The translations under genes and the position numbers were made by a program. A stretch of DNA of 64,000 nt from positions 32,886,628-32,950,627 of the forward strand of contig NC_065576.1 of assembly GCF_937616625.2 (NCBI RefSeq). Reading direction: 5' to 3'. The notes below the pieces were generated by a model that worked only from the letters and a program-made list of their open reading frames with translations, had not been told where the DNA came from and searched no databases. Position 1 is the stretch's first letter, and every line of letters begins with the position of its first letter. Origin of the DNA: Mercurialis annua (Eukaryota > Streptophyta > Magnoliopsida > Malpighiales > Euphorbiaceae). Positions 21,218-32,959 of this stretch are shown piece by piece.

Positions 21218-24200
21218 ATGGCTCTCCACTCCTCTCTTTCATTTTTAGCTGCTCTTGTCCCAGCCCACCGCTCCCCTTTTTTGTATCTGCAGAAAATCAC
21301 CGCAAATGTTCAGAAATGTAGGCCTATTAGCTGCATTTCTGGTAGTGTAAATTCTACTGTGGATCCTAAAACCATCCGGCGCTCCGCAAATTACCCCTTA
21401 AGCGCTTGGGACTATGATCATCTCATGCACTCACTTCCTACCGATTACTCTGTACGTAACAATGTAGCCCGATTTACATTCCATTTATCCGTAATTTTTC
21501 TGAATTCCGTATTTTTTTTGGATTTTCGCTTTGATTTTTTATTAATAAATAATTGTGCTAAGATCCAGCACAGTACCAATTAAATTTTTAATTCAGTTCA
21601 GTTCAGAGAAAGCTAATGAGTAACGGATATTTTTCGAATCTGGATTCTTCCTGTTCGATTTTTGGTTCATTTTAAGAATTTCCAAGACGCTATAGTCATA
21701 TTAATTTTGATCAGTTTTGAATTAAATTTATTTGATTTGTTATATGGTAGTGTAATAGTAAATAAAATGATATTTTTATTTTGCAGGAGGAAAAATATAC
21801 GAGTCAGGTCACGAAACTGAAGGAGGGAGTGAAGAAGAGTGTGAATGATAGAGAGATGAAATGGTTGAGTAAGCTGGAGCTTATTGATACAGTGCAAAGG
21901 TTAGGGTTGAAGCATGAGTTTGAGAAGGAGATAAAGAATGCTATACACAGTTTATACGCAAATGCTAGCGATGGATTGCTAGATGATGACATCCATAATG
22001 ATCTTTATGCAGTTTCTCTCCAATTTAGGTTATTTAGACAACATGGACTTGATGTCCCCAAAGGTACGTCCCATTATGGAAAATCCATCTTGAGATCCCT
22101 ATATTTTATAACTTTTGTTTAAGTAGCCTCTATTTTGAAAATGTTGTGTTCTCGGTCTCTCTATTTGTCATTTTTGCGGTTTTCATACCCTTTCTGTGAT
22201 TAGAAGAAAAATTATAATTATGTTGACCGGAAAAAATAAAAAAATGCAGCAAAATTGCATAATAGCATATTATTAAAATATGCTATAATGCAATGGAATA
22301 GCATGGAACCAAACATAGTCTGTCATCCATAGACGACCAATTACATTATAGCATATTATTAAAATATATAAAAAGAAATTAATAAAATTACTCTCATCAT
22401 TTTAATGCTATATTATAATGTGAATGATTATATTTACTAATAACATAATAGGTCTCTAAAACTTTTCTAATAAAATTATATTTTTAAAGTTGTTAATTTA
22501 TATTATCACTGTTACGCTATTAACCTTCATAACTTGTTGCGATTTAAAGTAAACTTTTCAATTTTTATAATATAGTCAAATTGTAATTTTTTGGTGCAAT
22601 AATAGTCAAAATTGATGGCCAAATTTATAAAAAAAAATACAAGTTTGGTTATCATTGTAATAAAAAAATACAATTTGTTTATTATTATGAAAATTAAAAA
22701 AATTAATTTGATTTACAACAAATTATAAAAGTTTTAATTTTTTTCACCATTAAATTAAAAGAAAATTAAAGAGAGACTATGTCAAGCAAGAAATTACACG
22801 AATAATAAAAAAAATAAAAACAATTATTGGCAGTTAAGGGTCCCAGTAAATTATTAAGTAGATAATAATAATAGTACATATCTACTCAGTTGGGGGCCCC
22901 AATTTTGTACTAATATTTGTTTAACTTTAATGATATGGGTGCGTTATTTAAACAAAGGGTTAATTCCAATAAAATACCAAATGTTTGAGAATTTTGTCAG
23001 TTATAACCAAACCTTTTAAAATTGTCTAGTTTAGCCAATTTTGTGATATTTAGAACCTTTTTTAACCATTTGCGAAAAAAATCGAAATTTTTATCATCAG
23101 TGAACGGACTAAACTAGCCGATTTTGATTGATATGGAATATTTGAAATATGTTTTAGCATAATCAATCAAAATCAGCTAGTTTAGCTCATTAACGAATAA
23201 CAATTTTTTTGACTTTTTTGCAAATGGCTAGAAAAGGTTCTAAATATCCCAAAAATGGCTAAATTAGACAATTTTGAAAGGTTTGGTTATAACTGACAAA
23301 ACTCGCAAACGTTTGGTATTTTATTGAAATTAACCCTTAAACAAAAGATATGATATGGATGCGTCAGATTTTTCACTGGATTCGCTGCTCGCTGAGACTG
23401 CTATTGTACTGTATTTGTTTTAAAAAAATTACACTATTTAAAATAAAATAATAAAAATAATAAAAATTTGTTGAGTTTTTCCATTTATAAAAATACTAGA
23501 TTATATAAAAATATTTACAAAAATATTAAAAAATAAAAAAAAATTATAAAAATACGGTATATATTGTTGGTATGATATCGCTATACTAATAAACTAAGGC
23601 ACCGTTTGGATTGATAAATTCTAAACGATGGATTCTAAACAATCCATGAATTTGGACAAAATCTACCTTTTGCCTAAAAAAAATATTAATAGAATTCATA
23701 GATTAATAGATTCTCTCATTTTTTACAATCCATCATTTTTTAGGGTTTTGATTTCCCACCTACTAGGTGGGAAAGTTCAAATCCACTATTTTTTTATAGA
23801 TGATGGATTGTTATATTATTTATTATTTTTCATAAATAATATTAAAAATCCATTGATTTTTATATTCAATTCAAATGATGGAATTTTAAAATCTATGGAT
23901 TTAAATTCCATTGATTTAAAATCCATCGATTTTGATAAAAATCCATGGATTTTAAAAACTCTCAATTCAAACGTTGCCTAAAAAGTATACTAAAATTATA
24001 CCAATATTATATCAAAAGCATACACATCAGAATATATTTAAATTTTATTAATATTAACTAAAAATTATACCAACTTTACATCACATCGTATACTAAAAGT
24101 CAAACTAACAATATACTAAAATTATAACAACAATATACAAGTTCTCTTGTTCACTACCAACTATAATGAAAATATATAAAAATAAATGTATGTGTTATCA

Positions 24201-27200
24201 ACTAGAAAATATATAAAAAAATTATTATCGATATACTGAAATTATACCAATATTTAACCAAATACTATTTTCAAATTTTTTGGTTCATAAGTTTTAATAT
24301 ACCAATATTATACCAACAGTATACACACTGTATTTTTATAAATAATTTTTATTTTTTGGTATTTTTATAAATATTTTTAAGTCAACTCGGTATTTTTTAT
24401 AAATGAAAAAAGTCAAGACCTATTTTTATTAATATTTTTAAAAAATCCCTTTATTTTAGATGAATTACACCGGCGATATTTATATTTGTTCAATTTTTTT
24501 TTCAAAAATAGTCATAATCTAGATTAGTTGTTAGATATATTCTATGTTTAATCAAGCTTAATTTAACTGTGCTGAAACTCAAACCCGAAACTTCAGAAAT
24601 ATATTTGGAGGACCTAGCGACTTGCGATAGGCTTCATTAGCAAAATGTGTCATTTTTTTTCTTTTTGTGTAAAGGTGATTAAAAAAAGGCTAAAATACTT
24701 GTTAGATTCATTTTTTTAAAAATAAAATATTGATAATATAAAAATTATACACTAAAATAAGAAATTTTAAAATTTCAAACATTATCTTGTTTTTTTATGT
24801 CCTTCATGGGAATTATAAATTTGTCCTTATAAATTTTTTATGATAACTTCAGACTGCGAAATAATTTTTTATTGACATATAAATCATTAAAGACGAATAA
24901 TCTTCAAGAATCTTTTTTATTCAAATAAAGAAATGAAAAGTAACAATATGGGTACGGGCAAAGGGCCCAGGGAAGCAGAAGAACATGATATGGTAACTCA
25001 ATCTCTTCCTGACAAACAAGGCTAAACCCATCTAAAGACTCTTGTACTGTATCATTTTTGTTCAAAAAGTCTCTGTACTATTTTTTTGTTATTTAAATCC
25101 CTCTACTTACATAATTTTTGATTTTCATATCCTTTTTTAGTTTTTTCCAGTCCCTCTTATTACAATTTTTTTATTCCTCCAGTCCCTCAAAAGGACCTGA
25201 AAATTGGAATTTTGTCAAGTAGAGGGACCTGAAAAACAAAAAAATAGTACAAGAGCTTTTTGAATAGAAATGATATAGTAAAAGGACCTCTACATGGGTT
25301 TAGCCGACAAACAATAGAATGATATTTTTTTTATCAATTATAGCTTCACTGATTTATTCAATTCCTTTAAAAATTCAATGATTGAAGCTTGTTTGTTTAA
25401 AATATAAAATTAAGATGAAAAATTCAGTCAATGAAACAAAAACTTTAAAACAAAATTTCTGTCTACCTTGAAAAAAGTAAAGCCACATTTCAGAATTTTT
25501 TTTCCATCTGCGTACCTGTATAAATTATTTCAAGAGAGTAATACTTTATACAGGTATGCAGATGATTAATTTGCAAATGGTTGAAGAGGCGTTGAAAAAT
25601 GTTGTAGTACTTTCTTCCATTCGGAATTAAATTTGTATAGAAATTGCGATTGTATTATGTTATAGTGACTTTGTTTCCTACTTGTTTTAGCTGTAGTTTT
25701 TAGTGTGCTTTCTTGTGTAATCATTTCTTGTATGTAAGTTTTGCAATTGGGTGCAGGGTTTTAAAAATCGGACTAGACCTTCTCGATTTATTCCACATTT
25801 GATGAATCTCTGAAAATTTATAAACGATTTTTGTGGCCACACGATAGTTTGAAGAGAAACGTATAAAAAACAATTTTGAAAGAAATTTATGAGATATTTG
25901 AGAGAGACCCACTAGTTGTATTTAATGTATTTGGTTTAGGTTACTGCGAAGCTTTTCAATTTCTAATTACTATATGCGCTAGGCTTCTATTCTAATTGAC
26001 ATTTTGACAGTTCAACCGATTGAACCGGCAGTTGGACCGGTTGAACTACAAACCGGTGGCTACACCTGTACGGTTTTTAAAACACTAGTTGAGTGTTTTT
26101 GTCACTTCTTTTGGTTTTCTATTATAATTCAATATTCATAAAAAAAAGTTGTCAAAAACAATTATAATATCAGCAATCAGAATTAAACTTATTTCTTTAT
26201 CAAAATTTAATGGTGTCAAAAAGTTAAATATTTTTAATTTTTAAAATTTATTTAAAGTTTAAAAAGTTTAAAAATGTATCCCCATTCAATTGAATTTCGT
26301 TAATAACTCAGTTAGCAAAACTAATTTTTTAAAATTACAAAATTTAATTCCTATTCCAAAATAAATCAGAAATAACGTCAAAAACTAATTATAAATTCTC
26401 TAATATGCAGTGAGTAAATTAAGAAAAGAAGCAAATCCAACATTAAAAATGAAAAACAAAACAATTAAGTTAAAGATTGCAACGGAAATTTGAATTTGAC
26501 AAATTTGCAAATTTTAAATTTTTTAATAGATATATAAAAAGTTCGGAAACGTTCCACTTTTTAGCACAATTATCCTCTTTCTAAAAAAAAGGATAACTAA
26601 ACAGAAAAAATAAATGTTGTAGATGTGTTTGAGAGGTTCAAAGACGAGAGTGGTGAATTCAAGGCATCAATTTGCAACGATGTGAAAGGGCTACTGAGTA
26701 TGTACGAGGCTTCATTCTTAGGGTTTGAAGATGAAGAAATTATAGATGAAGCCAAGTGGTTCAGTACTACACATTTGACGGAGCTCAGAGGATCCATTGC
26801 GCAAGAAAGCTTAGCAAAAATGGTGGAACATGCCTTAGATATGCCTCTCCATTGGAGGCTCACAAGGGTGGAAGCTAGTTGGTTCATTCCTGCTTATGAG
26901 CTTCAACACAATTTCAACCCTAATTTACTTCAGCTTGCTAAATTGGTTTATAACATGGTCCAAGCTGTTCACCAGAAGGAGGTTAAAGATTTGGCAAGGT
27001 ATTTTTCTGATTTTACTCCCAATTTAGTGTTCACTTGGATGCAACTAAATTTTAATAACAAAAAAGGGGCAAATGTATAATTTTAATCCTCATATTAGAC
27101 TCTTGATTTTTTTTTTATTTCAAAGTGGTACCAACATTACTAATGAAGACAAAATGGACTCTCTTTTAATATATTATTTTCTCTTTGTTATCTCTGATGA

Positions 27201-29289
27201 TGTGGGCGACATATGGCATACACGTGATATTTTATTCAATTAGAATATGAATGATCTATTTTCAATTTCGAACATAACATATAAAAAAATGATAAATTGA
27301 ACCATTTGTCAATACCACATGTATGCTACGTATTATCAACATCAGCACAAGTAACGGTGAGATTTTTTGATTTAAAAACGGTCAATTTTGTCATTTCTTA
27401 ATAATGTTAGGCACCACTTTCAAATAAAAAAATTATTAAGGTCCAAATTAAAAACCGAGTCAAATATGAAAATCTTAATCATACATTTAACCTAAAAAAA
27501 TTGAACTTTTATTTTTTATTGTATTTTATTTTAAAAACTATGTGAAGCCAAAATGTATAATTTTCAGGTGGTGGGTGGATTTGGGATTAAACCAGATGAC
27601 ATTTGCAAGAGACAGGCTAGTGGAGCACTATTTTTGGTGTTGTGGTATGGCTTTTGAGCCAGAATTTGGAAGCTTCAGAGAAATGGGCACCAAAGTTATC
27701 TGTTTAATAACAACTATCGATGACGTTTATGATGTTTATGGTTCGCTCGAAGAATTGGAACTCTTCACAGATTTTGTTGACAGGTTTGCTTTCTTGTGAT
27801 CATTAGGAAATCTTCACAGATGTGACTATACTATATTACAATTTGCATGTTTTTTTTTAATGAATAATTTGCATGTTTTTTTAATGTAACATTCTTTTTT
27901 TGTTTAATGTTTTAGGTGGGATGTGACTCAAATTGACAAGCTACCTGACCCCATCAGAACAATCTTTCTAGCCATGTTTAATACGACCAATGAAATTGGC
28001 TATACGGTTATAAGAGAAAAAGGCTTCAATATCGTTCCATACCTTAGTAAAACCGTGAGTTTCATTCTAAATTTAACCAAATTATTTAATGTGTCACACC
28101 ATATACGGGTTACCGAACTTTCACTTAATTACAAATTTAGTCCAGTTACGTAATTTTGTTTTGTCTTTATTTTTATCAAAATTATCATTTCGTTTCATCA
28201 GAAGGTCACTTGTAGAAAAGTTATACTATCTTGTTTAGACATTCTTTAAAATATAATTTATAATATGTAAATATATTATTCCTTCTAAGATAAAATTTAT
28301 GTTTTGATCATCCTTTTAAATTTATACTTACAACTAAATAATGACTTTCCAACTAATAACTTTTCAATGTAATAAAATGATAACTTCGGTAACAAAAAAA
28401 AAGTATTATTCATTTTGAAACTAAATAAAAGTTCACTAACTTGCAGAGTTTAATACCCTTAAAGTCTTACATGGTAAATTTGGAAATTCACCAATCGTTA
28501 AACCAATTTACATTATTATTTCCTTTTTATTAATAGTATTGACATAATTGAATTAAAATCTTAAATCATTATTAACTAAGCTTTATTTTGTTGTTGCAGT
28601 GGGCAGACCTGTGCAAGGCATACCTAAAAGAAGCAAAGTGGTATCATAAGGGATATAAGCCAACATTAGAAGAGTATCTCAACAATGCAGTTGTTTCCAT
28701 AGCAGCACCACTTATGTTATTCTGTTCCTACTTCCTTACGACCGATAAAATTACCATCGATGCATTACACTACATTGACAACCTTCCGACCATTATGCGT
28801 TGCTCGTCTATGGTACTTCGCCTCACCAACGATCTGGGCACATCATCGGTATGTCTAACTACTTAATTTGTCTTAATCGTATTAAATTCTAACTTCGTTT
28901 GTTCGATTAAATAAATTTTTAGTGTTGAACCAAAATTTAAATTTATCATATCTATAGGATTTAATTTGCTAGAGGTATAAAAATTGTTGAATGTTTAGGA
29001 TGAACTAGCAAGAGGAGATAACCTAAAGTCGGTCCAAATCTATATGAACGAAGCCGGAGTTTCAGAGGAGGTTGCTCGTGAACACGTCGATAATTTAGTA
29101 CACGAGACATGGAAGATTATGAACGCGGAAATGTTGAGTAGCTATCCTTTCGGCGAAGCCTTCTTGCATGCCAATCCAAATCTGGGACGGACAGCTCAGT
29201 TCTTTTACCATTATGGCGATGGACATGGTGTTCCTGGCAATGAAACTAAGCAAACTCTGTTGCCCTTACTCTTGCACCCGTTCCAGTAA
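21218..29289 (+). CDS. TPS: TPS-b class terpene synthase (monoterpene synthase type), 7 exons
   Basis: Exons: 21218-21451, 21787-22063, 26623-26998, 27568-27783, 27916-28054, 28600-28848, 28999-29289. All junctions are GT-AG and the phases agree. The joined frame is 1782 nt (593 residues plus TAA), the usual monoterpene synthase length. Residues 1-53 resemble a plastid transit peptide (Ser-rich, basic, few acids). RR(x)8W is at 54-64 ([11 protein letters not shown]), RDR at 310-312, the metal-binding DDVYD at 347-351, and the second metal motif NDLGTSSDE at 491-499. [10 protein letters not shown] is near the C-terminus. Family knowledge: these enzymes ionise a prenyl diphosphate with Mg/Mn, and RR(x)8W marks TPS-b enzymes making mostly cyclic monoterpenes from geranyl diphosphate in plastids. 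The product cannot be read from sequence; a different TPS-b product, such as isoprene or an acyclic terpene, is possible. Exon 1 follows a TATA box. No disabling change was seen. Intron 2 is unusually long (4.56 kb). Confidence 0.95.
22957..23336. mobile_element. Mutator-like foldback MITE in TPS intron 2
   Basis: A 380-bp element whose two halves are inverted copies over most of its length. The left end is GGGTTAATTCCAATAAAATA and the right end is its reverse complement with few changes. A perfect 9-bp target duplication TTAAACAAA flanks it (22948-22956, 23337-23345), as expected for Mutator-like elements. Confidence 0.92.
23598..23978. mobile_element. Tourist-like (PIF/Harbinger) MITE in TPS intron 2
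   Basis: A 381-bp element with imperfect terminal inverted repeats, GGCACCGTTTGGATTGA on the left and the complement of GGCAACGTTTGAATTGA on the right. It is flanked by TAA on both sides (23595-23597, 23979-23981). The open frame inside it is a by-product of the repeat. Confidence 0.85.
23985..24345. repeat. Diverged ATACCAA/GTATAC repeat zone
   Basis: Several loosely related copies of AAAATTATACCAATATTA and TATACACA motifs occur in this AT-rich part of the intron. They are too diverged to define a unit length by eye. Confidence 0.45.
25020..25305. mobile_element. Mutator-like MITE in TPS intron 2 (second)
   Basis: A 286-bp element with long inverted ends (GGCTAAACCCATCTAAAGAC at left, TACATGGGTTTAGCC at right, about 70 bp paired). 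A perfect 9-bp target duplication GACAAACAA flanks it (25011-25019, 25306-25314). It is a different family from the element at 22957. Confidence 0.92.
25505..25564. repeat. Short hairpin in TPS intron 2
   Basis: CATCTGCGTACCTGTATAAA and its inverted copy (TTTATACAGGTATGCAGATG) are separated by 20 bases. There is a single mismatch in the 20-bp stem. The size is like a miRNA precursor or a very short MITE; neither can be shown from sequence alone. Confidence 0.75.
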
Positions 29290-29576
29290 CGCATGACGGA
29301 CCGATTCAAGTCGTCTTCTTTTTTTGGTTTGGATTTAAAGTTTGAACTTTATGAATTTTACTATGGGTTTTTTTATTACTAGTATTTGTGTTGTGTTTTT
29401 ATTTTATGGAAGGATTTGAAATATTTTTTGCATGTAAAACTTATGTATGTTCACTCGCACAAGAATGTGGGCTTGCTTGAATATGTAAGAATTTGATGTT
29501 AAATGTGTTCAGTTAATCTTACACTGTGGGAACTTGATTGTCACTTGTGCTGATTCTAACAAGTATTGATAAACGG
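29290..29576 (+). other. Terpene synthase 3' flank
   Basis: AT-rich DNA after the stop codon, presumably the 3' untranslated region. I do not see a single convincing polyadenylation signal. A foldback element begins at 29577. Confidence 0.5.
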
Positions 29577-29835
29577 GTAAATTACGAAAAAAATTGTGTG
29601 AACTTAGTCCGTCATGTAGAATTGTGAATCATCCATTAAATACATAACATTTGGCGTTATTTAATATCATATCCAATTAATAAATAACATTCAATTCTAA
29701 TTAAAATATCACTAATTAATGTGATATTTATTGATTGAATATGACATTAAATAACGTCTTGTGTCATGTATTTAATGTATGGTCTAGAATTGTACGTGGT
29801 AAACTAGATTCACACAAATATTTCTTGTAAATTAC
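29577..29835. mobile_element. Foldback MITE downstream of the terpene synthase
   Basis: About 260 bp with long imperfect inverted arms. The left arm has GTAAATTACGAAAAAAATTG and GCGTTATTTAATATCATAT; the right arm carries their complements (ATGACATTAAATAACG, TTTCTTGTAAATTAC). No convincing target duplication is visible, so the class is open. Confidence 0.75.
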
Positions 29836-31055
29836 ATATGTAGTTTCTAATTTTAAGTGCTTTTCTCATCATTTATGAGGAATGGTAATATAAAATAAAG
29901 GAAAAGGTACTAAAATGGCCCTAACATTTATCTCAAACTCTTACTTGGCCATATAATATTTTTTGAATTTCAATTATGACGTTAATATTCATAAAATCTA
30001 TATTTGAAGACCATATGAAGTTGGATGTTTCCGTTTAAAAATATAATGTGAGGCTCCTTCGGGTCATTCAAAACTTATTGTAATAAAAATCATTTTAATG
30101 TCAAATTTATCATTTTGCTATCCTAAATCTAATTTTTAGTAATCACCGTCACCCCCTCTTCTCTTTCACATCTCAACCAACTCCCTCCTCAAACACCCTT
30201 GCGTTATCTCAAGTTCTCAACCACCTCTCTATTTCTTTCTTAGATTTTGTTAATTCATAAAAAAATAAAACAGAAGTCTAGCTTTTATTGATTTTTGTTT
30301 ATGAAGATACAGCGTTATTTTGTTTAATTTCATTGATTTTTAATACAAATAAATATTTTCGGTCGTGTTTTTGATTTTTTTAATCAGAAATAGTGGCAAA
30401 ATAAATACTAATGTTTCAACTTCGTAGCGATTAGATTTCATTGTCAAAAAATTATAAAACAAATTCTAACATTTTCCATTTTTAAATTTTATAGTTAAAA
30501 TTCGTTTTTCAATTTTGTTCCATTTTTAAGCTGCATAGTGTAGGAACACAAAGTATCAATTTTATTTGGAATATTTTTAAGACGTTTGTATTTAAAATGC
30601 TAATATAGTATCTAATATGGGTTCCATGTGAGCATAAACTTTTTGGAAAATGGTTTGACCGAAAATACATAAAATGGAAATATTATAATTTGTTCAGTAA
30701 CATTTTAAATAATGAGATTAAATCGCTAGAAAAAAGAATCGTTGGAATTTTTACACCAATGTTTCTTTTAGTTTTTTTTTTTTAAAAGATGTTTCTTTTA
30801 GTTACCACTCTTCTTTTAGATAATTGGTTTTCTTTCCAACCTAACCTATTTTTTGGATTTTAATTTTTTTATTGTATGAATACTGATTTGGTTTTATCAA
30901 ATCCAAATTCATGAGTTTGATGATGGTTGCGTTCCTTTCTTTAACATCGATGAATATTAAATTCATGAGTTTGATGATGGTTGCGTTCCTCGGGAATATA
31001 AGAAAATGGAAAATTCTATTAAATCGATGGTGCGTATTTAATATGAGAAAAATAA
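29836..31055. other. AT-rich intergenic spacer
   Basis: No gene is supported. One feature stands out: a 31-bp direct repeat, starting AATTCATGAGTTTGATGATG, at 30907-30937 and 30960-30990. The short open frames on both strands there are artefacts of this repeat. Confidence 0.5.
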
Positions 31056-31790
31056 GTTTCTTATGGACTCCGCAACTAAATGTTGATAAAAATTCGCAAG
31101 CGTAACTGTGAAGTTCAGATATCGTATCCACCGAAAAAACTACAAGATACCCAAGTTATAATACTCTGGCCAAAAATATATTTGAATGTTGTTATTAAAT
31201 TAAATAAACTGAAATAGCAATTATGTATAAAATTAATTAAATCTGTAATGAAAATAAGGTTTAAACAGTAATGAGAAATTGGGGATTATTAGTTATCATT
31301 ATGCCATTAATCTCAGGGGTTATAAATTTCATTGTGTCAAATTATGATTCATGCTAGTCGAATGCACCTATAATTCACTCTCAAGTCGCTATAGGTAAAA
31401 ACAGGAAATAAACAATTAGCAGGCAAATTGCTCACTCTCGTGTTATAATCAACCTAATTTACCAATCAATTGGTGTTCATTAAGCGAACCCTAAAAACAC
31501 GTATCTGTTAACCTTTTTTTTTGCCAAATGTATTAATTAACTCACTCTCGTGTTATTAACTCATACGTTATTGATGAAATTGTCTATTTCAAATCAACTC
31601 TCTCAAGTTACAATCAAAACACAAAAAAATAGTTTAAGCGATCAAATTAGATTAGGCATTAGGAATAACAATCAATTCGCAATTTAGACAGCAACCCATA
31701 CATCTAATCAATTAATTAAGCATAAATCCAATCAATAATCCATGAAAATGGTTTTGGATATGCATACCCATGGAAAACTATACAAAGATA
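31056..31790 (-). repeat. Decayed Athila-like LTR remnant
   Basis: The segment TCAGATATCGTATCCACCGA followed by CTCACTCTCGTGTTATAA and AACTCACTCTCGTG resembles the Athila LTR at 5658-7160 (GTCGATCCCACGGAGAC, CTCACTCTCGCGCAATTGG, CACTCTCGTGCATC) in the same order. No ends or target duplications were found. Confidence 0.55.
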
Positions 31791-31849
31791 TATATAGAAT
31801 CCATAGTTTTTTTATATGAATAAAAACTTTATAAAAAATCACAAGAAGT

Positions 31850-32959
31850 GGCAAATATCCACTACCCAAAGAGTTTACGCCACTTAAGGCTACAACTCCG
31901 AGAAAAAAAAATACAAGTTAAGAAAGAAAAATATTATCCGGATTTCTACAAAAATCTAATCTGGAGTAAGAAGAATATTTACATTTGTACTAAAAAGCTA
32001 CACTATGGAATCAAAAAATAACCTCTTCCACAGACGAATCCTTATGCTAAAAAAATCTTTTGTTGCGACACTTCTAAATTTTCCAATTAGTGATCATTTA
32101 AGTCGTAGTCGAAAGCTTTGTACAGCCCCCTTTTGGAATAATTGCAATCCACTGAAAGAAAAAATTCCTCAAAGGCAGATGATAAAACCCATCTTCATAA
32201 AAATCTCATACCAAATCTTTCTAGCAAAAATGTAGTGTATGAAAATATGGTTTTTGAGTCTCAATCTTCCCACAAATTCCACAACTCAAATTATCATTCA
32301 ATATCAGGTTGCGAGAGAAAAGAAAAGTTAACGTTGAAACACTATTGTACAAAGCCGTCCACATAAAAAAGTATCCTTGGAGGCGCCTCTGACTTCCAAA
32401 CTTGTTTAAAAGATGCTGCCGAAACCAGGACCATCATACAACTACCATTTTTAATGAGGGCTTCCATATCTTTAGCTGATAAACCTTCGCTACTGACTTC
32501 TTAAACCAAATCATCTTCCTCGCCGAGCTCGATCAGCCCGTCATAACCATGCACAGCAGTAGCAGCAGTAGCCTAGCCTGTTCGTGAAAAGCATGGACAT
32601 TGCTACTATGCTTCTCGTGAAAATCATGCATAGGCATGTTGTCCAGCCCGACATGTTGCAACTCGACCTGTTGAAGTTTTTAATCCATCAATAATTTCAG
32701 TTCAGAAAATGAAACTTTCTTCATAATACGCAACCTTCTTCTCCATCGCCAATCTGAAGTAAGAGTTTTATTTTGAGTAGATTGTTTCATATTGGAAAAA
32801 TGATACAAACGTGAAAATAAGGTATCAGCCGTTCCCAAGTCAGACCAATCATCATACCAAAAGGATATCAAATTACCATTTCCTAAACTAAAACCAATAT
32901 TTGAAAAACAAATCTGTCAAATAAACGAATCCAAACAAAAAATAGGACGAATTCATTTC
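31850..32959 (-). pseudogene. LINE ORF2 C-terminal part (zf-RVT region)
   Basis: The frame 32680-32871 reads ISFWYDDWSDLGTADTLFSR then LYHFSNMK and TSDWRWRRRLRI, a typical LINE C-terminal part. Further left, the minus strand near 32260-32320 reads LNDNLSCGICGKIETQ, the cysteine motif of the zf-RVT domain. Between them, 32520-32690 is a GC-richer stretch I cannot place. Confidence 0.7.

Larger units (their letters stand above)
22064..26622 (+). other. Intron 2 of the terpene synthase, expanded by MITEs
   Basis: GT at 22064 and AG at 26621-26622. At 4559 bp it is far longer than the other introns of the gene (132-569 bp). It contains three MITEs with target duplications (22957-23336, 23598-23978, 25020-25305), a hairpin at 25505-25564 and a diverged ATACCAA-type repeat zone at 23985-24345. 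The remaining AT-rich DNA shows nothing recognisable. Confidence 0.9.

Noticed and set aside
23628..23981. 117-codon open frame on the plus strand
   Set aside because: It lies wholly inside a Tourist-like MITE in an intron and is built from its AT-rich ATCCAT repeats.
29577..29835. Miniature LTR element after the terpene synthase
   Set aside because: The ends are inverted rather than direct repeats, so it is a foldback element.
30841..31131. Overlapping frames on both strands with a repeated SLMMVAFL-type peptide
   Set aside because: They come from a 31-bp direct repeat in spacer DNA; no domain or homology recognised.
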